Positions 17,421 through 25,518 are shown, numbered from the stretch's first letter. The stretch is 64,000 nt of DNA from Marinococcus halotolerans DSM 16375 (GCF_000420725.1 NZ_ATVM01000013.1:28813-92812); one strand, 5' to 3'. Notes: generated from the sequence alone by a model not told the origin. A program made the numbers and translations.

Positions 17421-17879
17421 TTATTCTTTTACTGCTTCTTTGGTTGATACGACCTTTACGTCGCATTTTGCTTTCTTCTGAATGGCTTTAGCTGTATTGC
17501 CGAGAAACAGCCGGTCTACTTTAGTAGTGCCGGTTTCACCGACGACGATCATGTCGACATTATATTTCTCACACAGATTTTCCATTTCCTTTTTCGGAAT
17601 TCCTACCTCGAGAACGGTTTCTACGTCTTTGACCCCATTCTCTTCTGCCATTTCTTTATAGGCTTTCAAACGTGATTGCGCCTGGTTTTTCAATCTTCCG
17701 AAACCATGTGGATCCATACGCTCCAGGGAAGCGTAGCCATTTTTGTCCATAACAAATGCAATGATCAACGTAGCGTTGTTTTCCTCTGCCAGTTCCTTTG
17801 CTTTATAAAATGCATCATGGGAGGCGCCTTCGAGAGCTTCTACTCCTACGAGTATACGATTAATTTGTGCCAATTTCAT
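17421..17879 (-). CDS. universal stress protein UspA family, second copy
   Basis: A 152-residue Usp-domain protein. The signature region is GETGTTKVDRLFLGNTAKAI, which keeps the ATP-binding spacing but has Asn where Ser/Thr is usual after the last Gly. It differs strongly from the copy at 13962, so it is not a recent duplicate. AAGAAAGGAAAG precedes the ATG. Upstream on the same strand are a consensus sigma-B promoter (18128-18153) and the hairpin leader element (17994-18065), indicating general-stress control with a possible attenuation step. It lies 130 bases from the DUF2254 gene on the same strand and may be co-transcribed with it. Confidence 0.9.
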   Translation of the reverse strand: MKLAQINRILVGVEALEGASHDAFYKAKELAEENNATLIIAFVMDKNGYASLERMDPHGFGRLKNQAQSRLKAYKEMAEENGVKDVETVLEVGIPKKEMENLCEKYNVDMIVVGETGTTKVDRLFLGNTAKAIQKKAKCDVKVVSTKEAVKE

Positions 17880-17993
17880 CTTTCCTTTCTTGTTTTAAAT
17901 TACTTGTTTCAGCTTTCTGCTTGAACCTTCGCAAAATAGCCTGTTTCTGCTTTGTGTTTCGTCGTTTGCACCTGCTTTTCATCTAAAAAATAT

Positions 17994-18065
17994 AAAAAGC
18001 CAGAAAAAGAACGATCATCCTTTTTCTGGCTTATGTTCTGGCTTTTATATCCATTCATTTCCGCC
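17994..18065 (-). promoter_or_regulatory. leader element copy 3: GGCGG motif plus terminator-like hairpin
   Basis: On the minus strand GGCGGAAATG, the linker AATGGATATAAAAGCC and AACATAAGCCAG are followed by a perfect 13-bp stem AAGCCAGAAAAAG/CTTTTTCTGGCTT with a 10-base loop and a T run. It lies in the leader of the uspA gene at 17421, about 115 bases before its start, and downstream of a consensus sigma-B promoter. The GGNGGAAATG...GCC...AACATAAGCCAGAAAA string matches the copy upstream of ectD. Confidence 0.68.
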
Positions 18066-18110
18066 GCATATGAAATTGTCGCCCTGCCACACCCGGACGT
18101 TTTTGTTTTT

Positions 18111-18557
18111 ATGGCGTTACTAGGAAAATACCCGTACAATATACGTATTAAACGTTCACAAATTAATGTGTTTGAAATTCTTTCAAAGGACAGATGCTTT
18201 ATCCATTACTTATTTTTCGACAAATACTGCCCGCCCTGCCGTGCAGCCGTATGTATTTTTAAATTTTTCGATCTGTACCGCCGCTGCCAGTGGGTTCCCA
18301 TCCAGGAAGCTCGGTCCCGTCTGAAAGACTACCCATATCTAACCTCAAGAAACGCCGCGCACGAGCTGCATATGTACACAAATGAAGGAGTAGTGCTGCA
18401 TGGCTTTTATGCCCTCCGCCGGCTGCTGCTTGCTATTCCGCTCAGTTTTCTTCCCGCTGTGCTTCTCTATTTCCCGTACGCTGATTATATTGGAGTGCCG
18501 CTGTATAACGTGATTTCAAAAAGCCGCCTAAAGCATATCTCTTTTAAGAATAGTTAG
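18111..18557 (+). CDS. DCC-family thiol-disulfide oxidoreductase-like protein
   Basis: A protein of up to 148 residues resembling the DUF393/DCC family. The motif FFDKYCPPCRAAVCIFKFFD corresponds to the family's DxxCxxC motif, here CPPC, and the end SKSRLKH matches the family's basic C-terminus. The function of the family is not established; the CxxC suggests thiol-disulfide chemistry. The start is unresolved: neither the ATG at 18111 nor the in-frame GTG at 18168 has a ribosome site. The frame is open further upstream but runs through the leader element of uspA, so a more distal start is unlikely. The 5' part overlaps the minus-strand sigma-B promoter of uspA. Confidence 0.6.
   Translation: MALLGKYPYNIRIKRSQINVFEILSKDRCFIHYLFFDKYCPPCRAAVCIFKFFDLYRRCQWVPIQEARSRLKDYPYLTSRNAAHELHMYTNEGVVLHGFYALRRLLLAIPLSFLPAVLLYFPYADYIGVPLYNVISKSRLKHISFKNS
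18128..18153 (-). promoter_or_regulatory. consensus sigma-B promoter of uspA (17421)
   Basis: On the minus strand GTTTAA-N14-GGGTAT matches the sigma-B consensus at all 12 positions. Transcription would run through the hairpin leader into uspA. Confidence 0.72.
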
Positions 18558-18570
18558 CATCCCGAAGACA

Positions 18571-18616
18571 GAAAGCCCAGCCTTCCAGTTGTATCTGGAG
18601 GACTGAGCTTTTTTTA
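18571..18616. terminator. bidirectional intrinsic terminator
   Basis: An imperfect stem AAGC.CAGCCTTCCAG/CTGGAGGACTG.GCTT is followed by a T run on the plus strand. It lies between the convergent DCC and aldo-keto reductase genes. Confidence 0.7.
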
Positions 18617-19600
18617 TTACCGGTTCACCGTTTTCATTCCTTCTTCATGATACCGCATGCCTGCAGCAGCGCCTTTAGGAGCAATATCATCAATTGCTTT
18701 CATATCGGCTCCTGTAAGCTTAACCTGCAGACTATTAATATTTTCTTCCAGGTACGTACGCCGTTTCGTCCCGGGGATCGGTACCACGCCCTGCTCTCTC
18801 AACCAGGCCAGGGCCAGCTGGGAGGCTGTACATTCTTTTTCTTCAGCTAATTCCTTCATTTTATCCACGAGCTCAAGATTTTTGTTGAAGTTTTCTCCCT
18901 GAAACCTTGGAGAAAAACGGCGGAAATCATCTTCCTCCAGATCCTCAAACTGCTTGATCTGTCCGGTTAAAAATCCTCGCCCCAGTGGGCTGTAAGCCAC
19001 AAATGAAACTCCAAGGTCTCTGCAAAGCGGCAGAATTTCATCCTCCACATCCCGGCTCCATAACGAATATTCTGTCTGCAGAGCCGTAATCGGATGCGTA
19101 GCGTGAGCTCTTCGAATCGTTTCCGTTGCTGCCTCTGACAAGCCCAAATACCGGACTTTTCCGGCATCCACGAGTTCCTTCATCGCACCTACGGTTTCTT
19201 CAATTGGCACATCCGGATCCACCCGGTGCTGGTAATACAAGTCAATAGTATCAATGCCGAGCCGCTTCAGGCTCGCATCGCATGCCTGCTTTACATACTC
19301 CGGCCGCCCGTTTACTCCTCCTGTAAGTTCACCTTTATTGCTGTACACATTCCCGAATTTTGTAGCAAGCACTACTTCCTCCCGACGGTTTTGAATCGCT
19401 TCACCAACCAGCCGTTCATTAGTCATCGGGCCGTACATATCAGCCGTATCGAGAAAATTAATACCGTGGTCAAGTGCTGTGTGTATCGTTTTCTTCGACT
19501 CTTCATCGTCTAATTTTCCATAAAAAGCGGACATTCCCATACATCCCAGGCCAATAGGGGAGACATGCAGGTCACTGTTGCCAAGCTGTCGTTTTTCCAT
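18617..19600 (-). CDS. aldo/keto reductase
   Basis: A 327-residue cytoplasmic NADPH-dependent aldo/keto reductase of the AKR13/YajO-like group. The catalytic tetrad can be placed: Asp and Tyr in [10 protein letters not shown], Lys in VVLATKFGN, His in YYQHRVDP. The C-terminal NADPH-binding stretch [17 protein letters not shown] is intact. The physiological carbonyl substrate is unknown; detoxification of reactive aldehydes is a common role. AAAGGACG lies 12 bases before the ATG. It stands alone, between a terminator and the ubiD-type gene. Confidence 0.92.
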   Translation of the reverse strand: MEKRQLGNSDLHVSPIGLGCMGMSAFYGKLDDEESKKTIHTALDHGINFLDTADMYGPMTNERLVGEAIQNRREEVVLATKFGNVYSNKGELTGGVNGRPEYVKQACDASLKRLGIDTIDLYYQHRVDPDVPIEETVGAMKELVDAGKVRYLGLSEAATETIRRAHATHPITALQTEYSLWSRDVEDEILPLCRDLGVSFVAYSPLGRGFLTGQIKQFEDLEEDDFRRFSPRFQGENFNKNLELVDKMKELAEEKECTASQLALAWLREQGVVPIPGTKRRTYLEENINSLQVKLTGADMKAIDDIAPKGAAAGMRYHEEGMKTVNR

Positions 19601-19696
19601 TACAGGGATTCGTCCTTTCTGGATGAATGACTCTGCTTTTTCAAACAGGTGTCTTTCTGTTCACGCTTTTGTACCACTTTAAACATTTTCGGTAAA

Positions 19697-21517
19697 CTAT
19701 TTTTCCCTTAAGCCAGACCGTTCCATAAGATCGTCCACCCGGTGCTCCACATTTTCATCCGGGATCAGCGGCGGAGCATGGTGAGGCTTGATACGGGCAT
19801 CGATGATCATGCTGTCGCATCCCCAGTGCTTGTTTTCATAAAAGCTGTTCACTCCGTGAATATCGTGGGAAGGATTGCTGCGTGTAAAAACGGCCCAGAG
19901 GAAATTGCGCATCGTCTCACTAACAAAGTCGCTGTCATCACAGATGATAATCATTGGGGTTTCTTTGATGTCCCACTGCTCATCGAGACGTTCAGCGAAA
20001 GCAGATATTTCTTCAGCCGCCTGCCTGTAACTGGAAAATTCTGATGCTTCCACCGCTATTACGCCCGGCATTACAAGCTTGGGCGAATGCATCAAACTGT
20101 CAGCCGGGAAGCTGTCCGGTACGCGTTGACAAAGACTCCTCTTCACGTCTCCATAAGCCGCGATAACTACCTTGCTTCCCTCATTCAGTCCTTCCCCGCT
20201 GTAATCAAGCGTATCGATCGTGGTTTTGGTCTGAAAGTGAAGATCGCGGCGCAGATTGATCCGCTCAAGCATGTACGTGAAAAAATCCTTCTCCTGATGC
20301 GTATCGAGTGCTGTTTCCTGTTCCGCTGTAATAAATAAATATTTAGCCAGACTTAACTGCCCTGTTCCAAGAATACGATTAGCAATTGTTAAAAGCTCTG
20401 CCGGCTGCTTCACGCTTTGAAACGGCGTATACCGTTCGCTGCCAATGGCCAGCAGAAGCGGATGCACTCCTGCAGCATCTACAGCATGAACTTCTTTAAC
20501 TCCGGTAATCTCCTGCTTGATCGCTTCCCCTGTCATTTCGTGGATCACCGCGCCAAATGATGTATCCTCCTGCGGCGGTCGGCCGACTACGGTAAATGGC
20601 AGAATCGCTTTGTCTCTGGCATATACCTTATGAACCTTCATGACCGGAAAATCATGCGTCAGGCTGTAATAGCCCAGATGGTCGCCAAACGGTCCTTCCG
20701 GCTTTGTGTCTTCCGGATAAATTTCACCGGTAATAACAAAATCAGCGTCATGATTAATGCAGTAGCCATCTTCATAGCTGTACTGAAAACGACGCCCGGC
20801 CAGCATGCCGGCAAACATCATCTCGCTCAGCCCTTCCGGAAGAGGCATCACGGCTGAAATAGTGTGTGCCGGAGGCCCGCCGAGAAAAATACTAACCTTC
20901 AAAGGCTCTCCCTTAGCTACGGCCTTCGCCTGATGTACACCAATGCCCCGTTGAATCTGGTAATGCAGCCCCACTTCTTCATCCTGTATAAATTCATTAC
21001 CGCTAAGCTGTACCCGGTACATGCCAAGGTTGGCATTCATCGGCCCCGATTTTTCCGGATCCTCTGTATAAACCTGTGGAAGAGTGAGAAAGGCGCCGCC
21101 ATCCCGGGGCCAGTGCTGGATCATCGGCAGATCGCTGATGCTTACCTCCCGAAAATTTTCCGTGCCGCCTTTCTTTTTCTTCGGAAGCGCTTTTACTGCC
21201 GTCAGGCCGCTCGTCATATTACGAATTGGATGCTTCAGCGCCTGCACCGGATCATTTCTCATCGCAATAACATTTTGCACCTGCTTCCAGTTTTTCCGGA
21301 AAATGAATTTGCTGCGTTCGACAGTGCCAAATAAATTAGAAACGGCCTGGAACGGACTTCCTTTTACATTTTCAAATAAAATCGCCGGCCCTTCCTGTTC
21401 ATAGATCCTTAAATGTATGGAAGCCATTTCCAAATAGGGGTCGACCTCTTCTTTGATTCGTACTAAATGGCCGTGCTTTTCAAGATCTTCTACGCATTCG
21501 TTGAGGTTTTGATACAT
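19697..21517 (-). CDS. UbiD-family decarboxylase, long form (candidate menaquinone decarboxylase)
   Basis: A 606-residue member of the UbiD family, prenylated-FMN-dependent aryl/alkenyl decarboxylases. The family signature EGPFGDHLGYYS is seen at about residues 277-288, preceded by INHDADFVITGEIYPED. The length exceeds the 470-490 residues usual for UbiD or phenolic-acid decarboxylases and resembles the 600-residue forms I recall from bacteria using the futalosine menaquinone pathway. Since mqnE lies at 59041 in this window, a role in the late decarboxylation step (MqnL) is a reasonable inference. Phenolic-acid decarboxylation is the main alternative. No ubiX-type flavin prenyltransferase is adjacent. 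AAGGATG lies 12 bases before the ATG. Confidence 0.87.
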   Translation of the reverse strand: MYQNLNECVEDLEKHGHLVRIKEEVDPYLEMASIHLRIYEQEGPAILFENVKGSPFQAVSNLFGTVERSKFIFRKNWKQVQNVIAMRNDPVQALKHPIRNMTSGLTAVKALPKKKKGGTENFREVSISDLPMIQHWPRDGGAFLTLPQVYTEDPEKSGPMNANLGMYRVQLSGNEFIQDEEVGLHYQIQRGIGVHQAKAVAKGEPLKVSIFLGGPPAHTISAVMPLPEGLSEMMFAGMLAGRRFQYSYEDGYCINHDADFVITGEIYPEDTKPEGPFGDHLGYYSLTHDFPVMKVHKVYARDKAILPFTVVGRPPQEDTSFGAVIHEMTGEAIKQEITGVKEVHAVDAAGVHPLLLAIGSERYTPFQSVKQPAELLTIANRILGTGQLSLAKYLFITAEQETALDTHQEKDFFTYMLERINLRRDLHFQTKTTIDTLDYSGEGLNEGSKVVIAAYGDVKRSLCQRVPDSFPADSLMHSPKLVMPGVIAVEASEFSSYRQAAEEISAFAERLDEQWDIKETPMIIICDDSDFVSETMRNFLWAVFTRSNPSHDIHGVNSFYENKHWGCDSMIIDARIKPHHAPPLIPDENVEHRVDDLMERSGLREK

Positions 21518-21615
21518 ATGCAGCGCTTCATCCTTCCAAATAGTATTTCACTTTCTATACTTATTTTAGTATATTTTCCTTTACCGCTGTGTTTATTTAC
21601 CTTTTGAGCCCATTT

Positions 21616-22551
21616 TTACGCCGGTGCAGGCTTTTTTGCCTGCTGCTTTTGCGGCAGTGACAAATAAACGACCATGGCAAGTATCAGACAGGCACCCACG
21701 CTCTGGTAGAGTCCAAACGGAACGTGCAGCCACCATACCGAAGCCAAAATAGCAGACAGAGGCTCCAGACACCCTAAGATGCTTGTTTCCTGCGGCTTTA
21801 AATATTTCAGGCTTTCCAGGTAAAACCAAAAAGCAATCATGGTACCGAAAATAACGACAAAAATTACGCTCCCGGCCACGCTCCATGTCCAGCTCTCCCA
21901 TGCAATGTCCCACGGGGCATGCAAAAAGCTTACAGCTGCTCCTCCGACCGTCATCGCCCATCCGATTACATTCATAGACCCCCACGCTGCTAAAAGAGGT
22001 CCTGCGTACAGAGTATAGAAGGCAAGCGCGGCCCCGGAAAGAAGACCCCAGACTACCGCTTCCGTTGGCACGGATAATCCGGACAGCTCCCCGTTTGTGA
22101 GCAGCAGAAACGTGCCGGCAAGTCCCATTAGCACAGCGCCGGTGTCCCGTATATTCCAGTATGTATGCCGGACAGCAAGCAGGTACGCAAGAATGAATAC
22201 CGGTGCCAAATATTGCAGCAGCGTAGCCACGGCTGCGTTTCCGCTTTCAATGGAAGCCATATATGTATACTGAACGGCGAGCATGCCGAACAACCCAAAT
22301 ATAAGCACTGCCCCCGCGCTTTTTTTCTGCTTCCAGACCCCGGTTACTTTTTCTTTATTTCCAAGCATTAAAGAAATAGTTAACAGAAGAATTCCGGAAA
22401 GAAGCAGCCTGACAGCCACCAGCCACTCCACAGGCAGGCGGTAGGTTTCAAAAATATACTGCGATACTGTTCCTCCAATACCCCAGAGGGAGGCTCCACT
22501 TATGACCAGTAAAAAGCCTGCCAGCCGTCGTTTTTGTATTGTCTGCATCAT
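21616..22551 (-). CDS. EamA/DMT-family transporter
   Basis: A 311-residue membrane protein with ten hydrophobic helices in two EamA repeats, typical of the drug/metabolite exporter superfamily. The first repeat begins LAGFLLVISGASLWGIGGTVSQYIF and the second near WGLLSGAALAFYTLYAGPLL. The C-terminus is a short Lys/Gln-rich tail. Transport substrate is unknown; amino-acid or metabolite export is common for the family. The ATG at 22551 is chosen because AAAGGACGCCG precedes it. A longer frame upstream lacks a ribosome site and would add a hydrophilic extension. No operon partner is evident. Confidence 0.87.
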   Translation of the reverse strand: MMQTIQKRRLAGFLLVISGASLWGIGGTVSQYIFETYRLPVEWLVAVRLLLSGILLLTISLMLGNKEKVTGVWKQKKSAGAVLIFGLFGMLAVQYTYMASIESGNAAVATLLQYLAPVFILAYLLAVRHTYWNIRDTGAVLMGLAGTFLLLTNGELSGLSVPTEAVVWGLLSGAALAFYTLYAGPLLAAWGSMNVIGWAMTVGGAAVSFLHAPWDIAWESWTWSVAGSVIFVVIFGTMIAFWFYLESLKYLKPQETSILGCLEPLSAILASVWWLHVPFGLYQSVGACLILAMVVYLSLPQKQQAKKPAPA

Positions 22552-22658
22552 CGGCGTCCTTTCTATTGCCAGTTTCAGCTGCGTCTCACTTCCATTATAC
22601 GCAAAAAGCACTGCCTGATTAAACTGTTGCTTCAAGGTTTTCTGCCTGCCTGAAAATC

Positions 22659-22688
22659 AAAACGCCGCTCCGTTTCGGGAGCGGCGCA
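22659..22688 (-). terminator. intrinsic terminator of proline dehydrogenase gene
   Basis: The stem CGCCGCTCC/GGGAGCGGCG with the loop GTTTC is followed on the minus strand by a T-rich run, just after the stop at 22694. Confidence 0.85.
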
Positions 22689-22693
22689 TCTTT

Positions 22694-23602
22694 TTATTTG
22701 GTAATCATCCCTTTAGCCACTGATACGAGGTTCTGCGGGCGTTCCGCCAGTCTTCTCATAAAATACCCGTACCATTCTTTACCAAAGGGCACATAGATCC
22801 TGACATTGTAGCCTTCCTGCACCAGCTGCAGCTGCAGCTCTGTCCGGAAGCCATACAGCATTTGAAATTCAAATGTGTCATAATCTATTCCCTGATCTTC
22901 CACAAACAGCTTAACCGCGTTAATAATACGATGATCATGGGTGCCGATGGCTGTAAAGCCTTCCTGCTGTAAATGTTTTTGAATCATCAGAAAATAATTG
23001 GCATCAATGTCATGCTTGTCTTTAAAAGCAACCTCTTCCTTTTCCTGATAGGCCCCTTTTACAATCCGGAGAGGCACTTCTGCGAGGCTGTCGAGATCCT
23101 CGAGGCCCCGCCGTAAATATCCCTGGAGGACGGTGCCTACATTATCATATTCCTTTCGGAGCGTTTTCAGTACATTCAGCGTCTTCTCATAACGGGAATA
23201 GTCTTCCATGTCGATGTTTACGAAATTTTGCTTTTCTTTGGCTGCCTGCAGGATTTCCTTCATATTTTCGATGCAATAGTCTGTATCTATATCAAGACCA
23301 AGCTTCGTTAATTTCACTGTCAGCTCTGACTGTACGTTTTTCGCATAGACGCTCTCAATAATTTCGATCGTTTTCTGCTTGGCTTCTTCCACCTCTGATT
23401 TTTCTGTTATAAATTCACCAAGGTGGTCAATAGTTGCCATCAGGCCCTGCTCATTCATCGACTGAATGGTTGTTAATGCTTCATCAATATTTTCTCCAGC
23501 CACTACTTTTGAAGCTCCGAGGTGAATGCCCCACTTTTTAGCGCCCTTTGTCAGCGTCTTATTTTGGGAAAGAAAGATAAAAAACGAACGTGAAATTGTC
23601 AT
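22694..23602 (-). CDS. putB: proline dehydrogenase
   Basis: A 302-residue FAD-dependent proline dehydrogenase of the monofunctional Bacillus PutB/FadM type. It oxidises proline to pyrroline-5-carboxylate and passes electrons to the membrane quinone pool. Family segments visible are FVNIDMEDYSRYEKTL, LRIVKGAYQE (with conserved Lys and Gly-Ala-Tyr), AIGTHDHRII, FEFQMLYGFR and RIYVPFGKEWYGYFMRRLAERPQN at the C-terminus. CAGGAGGGTG precedes the ATG. A sigma-54 promoter lies 40-60 bases upstream, and the activator gene is the next gene upstream. The second enzyme, P5C dehydrogenase, is not in the window. Confidence 0.93.
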   Translation of the reverse strand: MTISRSFFIFLSQNKTLTKGAKKWGIHLGASKVVAGENIDEALTTIQSMNEQGLMATIDHLGEFITEKSEVEEAKQKTIEIIESVYAKNVQSELTVKLTKLGLDIDTDYCIENMKEILQAAKEKQNFVNIDMEDYSRYEKTLNVLKTLRKEYDNVGTVLQGYLRRGLEDLDSLAEVPLRIVKGAYQEKEEVAFKDKHDIDANYFLMIQKHLQQEGFTAIGTHDHRIINAVKLFVEDQGIDYDTFEFQMLYGFRTELQLQLVQEGYNVRIYVPFGKEWYGYFMRRLAERPQNLVSVAKGMITK

Positions 23603-23642
23603 AGGTGCACCCTCCTGATCTTTTCAGTACTGCCCTACACTG

Positions 23643-23660
23643 TTGCAAAATACGTGCCAA
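23643..23660 (-). promoter_or_regulatory. sigma-54 promoter of proline dehydrogenase gene
   Basis: On the minus strand TTGGCACGTATTTTGCAA is a near-perfect -24/-12 sigma-54 promoter (GG and GC spaced by 10 bases), about 41 bases before the start codon. Confidence 0.88.
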
Positions 23661-23721
23661 CATGTATGTCTTGGCGTGTGCAGGGTTTTCCGCAAAAAGA
23701 AAGAGCACGTTTGTCAGAACC

Positions 23722-23737
23722 GCAAGAAATTTTGCGA
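23722..23737. promoter_or_regulatory. candidate activator site upstream of proline dehydrogenase
   Basis: CGCAAGAAATTTTGCG is a near-palindrome sharing GCAA...TTTTGC with the perfect palindrome at 25240-25255. It lies about 60-95 bases upstream of the sigma-54 promoter, a usual place for an enhancer. Confidence 0.55.
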
Positions 23738-23750
23738 TATATGCAAAAAA

Positions 23751-25154
23751 TTATAAATGAAATTTACTCATCCGGTACTGCAGACTCTGCCGGCTGATGC
23801 CAAGCTCTTTGGCTGCCTGCATTACGTTGCCTTCGCTTTGGTGCAGTGCTTCTTTAATTAAAGCAAATTCCATTTCAAGCAGACGTTCCTTTAAATTTCC
23901 ATCGTGGCTTTCCGCCCCGGCCGGACCGCTTTTCTCTATTTCTCCAGTTTCCAGGATATCGGTACGTTTGCGAAAGTGATCCGGCAGGTGGCTTTCTTCG
24001 ATCACTTCTTCATCAAGCATCAAATTCATCGCTCCTTCGATGACGTGTTCAAGCTCCCGGATATTTCCGGGCCAGTGATAGGCCTCAAGCCTCGTTTTCA
24101 CCGCCGGGGAGACGCGATTCACATCCATTTGAAAAACCCGGTTGTACTTCTCCAGAAAAGTTTCCACCAGCGGCTCAATATCTGTTTTCCTTTCCCGGAG
24201 CGATGGGACATACAACGTAACGACACCAATACGGTAAAAAAGATCCTCACGCAGCTCGTTGTTTTGAATAGCCTCTGCCGGCTCTTTGTTCATCGTGGCA
24301 ATAATGCGGACATTAATGGACTGCTCTTTGTGCGAGCCTAAACGGGTCACCTTTTTTTCCTGCAGGACACGCAGAAGCTTTGCCTGCAGCGCCACCGGCA
24401 GCGAATTAATTTCATCGAGCAGAAGCGTTCCGCCTTCTGCTTTTTCAAATAATCCAGCCCGTTCGGATGCCCCTGTAAACGCCCCTTTTACGGTGCCAAA
24501 TAAAATACCTTCAATAAGCGTTTCCGGAAGCGCGGCACAGTTCTGTGATACAAACGGCTGCCCGGCCCGCTCGCTTTCACTGTGGATGCTCTGGGCAAAC
24601 AATTCCTTTCCTGTGCCGGTCTCTCCTACAATTAATACCGATGATGACGTTCTCGTTGCCCGCTTCGCGTTCTGCACCACACCCGTGATTTCAGCAGAAT
24701 GCCCGATAATCTGATCAAATGTGAAAAGCCCGCTGCCGGTTTTTTTCTGGTTTTCCCGGACCAGCTTCTCCATACGGGTGACATCTTTTGCGATTTCGGC
24801 TGCTGCGACAATCCGCCCCCCCGAATAAATCGGAAAAATTTCATTAATAGTCGTGATGTTTTTTCCACGGCTGTTTGTATAATGCTGCTTTTTTTCCCTC
24901 GTTTCTACTCCCTGCTTGATAGCCTGGAGCAGTCTGCTGTCCCGTTCATGCTCGAAAAGAAAAACATCCATCATACCTTTGTTGTCAAAATCTTCATACG
25001 TCATGGACTCAATTTCACGCATTTTGTCGTTATAAATAATCAGGTTTTCATCTGCATCAATCACACGGATTCCCTGATCCATTTTTACCATTAAATGATC
25101 AAACACATCGTTCAGCTCAGGATAGGATAACGAATTCGTACCTTGATATACCAT
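23751..25154 (-). CDS. putR: sigma-54-dependent activator of proline use (PutR-like)
   Basis: A 467-residue regulator with three parts: an N-terminal PAS-like domain (about 15-130, probable ligand sensing), an AAA+ sigma-54 activation domain (about 145-380) and a C-terminal Fis-type helix-turn-helix ending NVMQAAKELGISRQSLQYRM. The AAA+ part has Walker A GETGTGKE, the sigma-54 contact loop GAFTGA, Walker B GTLLLDEI and the arginine-finger segment REDLFYRIGV. It resembles RocR and B. halodurans-type regulators of proline genes. It lies between putB and the divergent putP operon, each with a sigma-54 promoter, so it very likely activates both in response to proline. The ligand is inference. Confidence 0.9.
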   Translation of the reverse strand: MVYQGTNSLSYPELNDVFDHLMVKMDQGIRVIDADENLIIYNDKMREIESMTYEDFDNKGMMDVFLFEHERDSRLLQAIKQGVETREKKQHYTNSRGKNITTINEIFPIYSGGRIVAAAEIAKDVTRMEKLVRENQKKTGSGLFTFDQIIGHSAEITGVVQNAKRATRTSSSVLIVGETGTGKELFAQSIHSESERAGQPFVSQNCAALPETLIEGILFGTVKGAFTGASERAGLFEKAEGGTLLLDEINSLPVALQAKLLRVLQEKKVTRLGSHKEQSINVRIIATMNKEPAEAIQNNELREDLFYRIGVVTLYVPSLRERKTDIEPLVETFLEKYNRVFQMDVNRVSPAVKTRLEAYHWPGNIRELEHVIEGAMNLMLDEEVIEESHLPDHFRKRTDILETGEIEKSGPAGAESHDGNLKERLLEMEFALIKEALHQSEGNVMQAAKELGISRQSLQYRMSKFHL

Positions 25155-25239
25155 GGACCCACCCTCTTTATAATTTATTCTTGCTCTGATTTTATCATGA
25201 AGTGCGGAGGCTACGTACGCAAAATCCCAAAACTTAGGA

Positions 25240-25255
25240 GTGCAAAATTTTGCAC
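25240..25255. promoter_or_regulatory. palindromic candidate activator site (UAS) of putP operon
   Basis: GTGCAAAATTTTGCAC is a perfect 16-base palindrome in the putR-putP intergenic region. It lies about 105 bases upstream of the putP sigma-54 promoter and 85 bases before the putR start, so it could also serve autoregulation. Confidence 0.65.
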
Positions 25256-25358
25256 CTTTAACCCCTTAATTTTTCTAATTATGCTTCTATACAATAGATT
25301 ATTCAATTATAATGGACGTCTCCGCCGGTTTTATTCAGGCTCGTTGAAGTTAAGAATA

Positions 25359-25375
25359 TTGGCACTATTCTTGCA
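25359..25375 (+). promoter_or_regulatory. sigma-54 promoter of the putP operon
   Basis: TTGGCACTATTCTTGCA matches the -24/-12 consensus with the correct 10-base GG-to-GC spacing, 36 bases upstream of the 35-codon gene. Confidence 0.9.
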
Positions 25376-25410
25376 ACATATAAAAGTACATTCAAGGGGA
25401 GGTGTACTGA

Positions 25411-25518
25411 ATGGAAGGAATAACACTATTCACATGGCTGCTGATATTAATACCCATGCCGATTACTGTAGTTTTAGCAGCGATCAGTTATGTTAAATCA
25501 AAAAAGGAGACCACCTAA
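25411..25518 (+). CDS. 35-residue membrane peptide, probable symporter accessory subunit
   Basis: A 35-codon frame starting MEGITLFTWLLILIPMP with one hydrophobic helix (about residues 5-27) and a charged end KSKKETT. AAGGGGAGGTG lies 6 bases before the ATG. The stop TAA abuts the putP start codon, and the putP ribosome site lies inside this gene, so the two should be translationally coupled. It lies directly behind the sigma-54 promoter. Tiny single-helix proteins in this position are known beside sodium:solute symporters in bacilli, where they are annotated as small accessory proteins. A stabilising role for PutP is inference. Confidence 0.78.
   Translation: MEGITLFTWLLILIPMPITVVLAAISYVKSKKETT

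Noticed and set aside
17909..18139. 76-codon minus-strand frame spanning the leader element of uspA
   Set aside because: It crosses the sigma-B promoter -10 region and the terminator-like hairpin, has no good ribosome site, and the equivalent linker in copy 2 hits a stop after four codons, so the peptide is not conserved.
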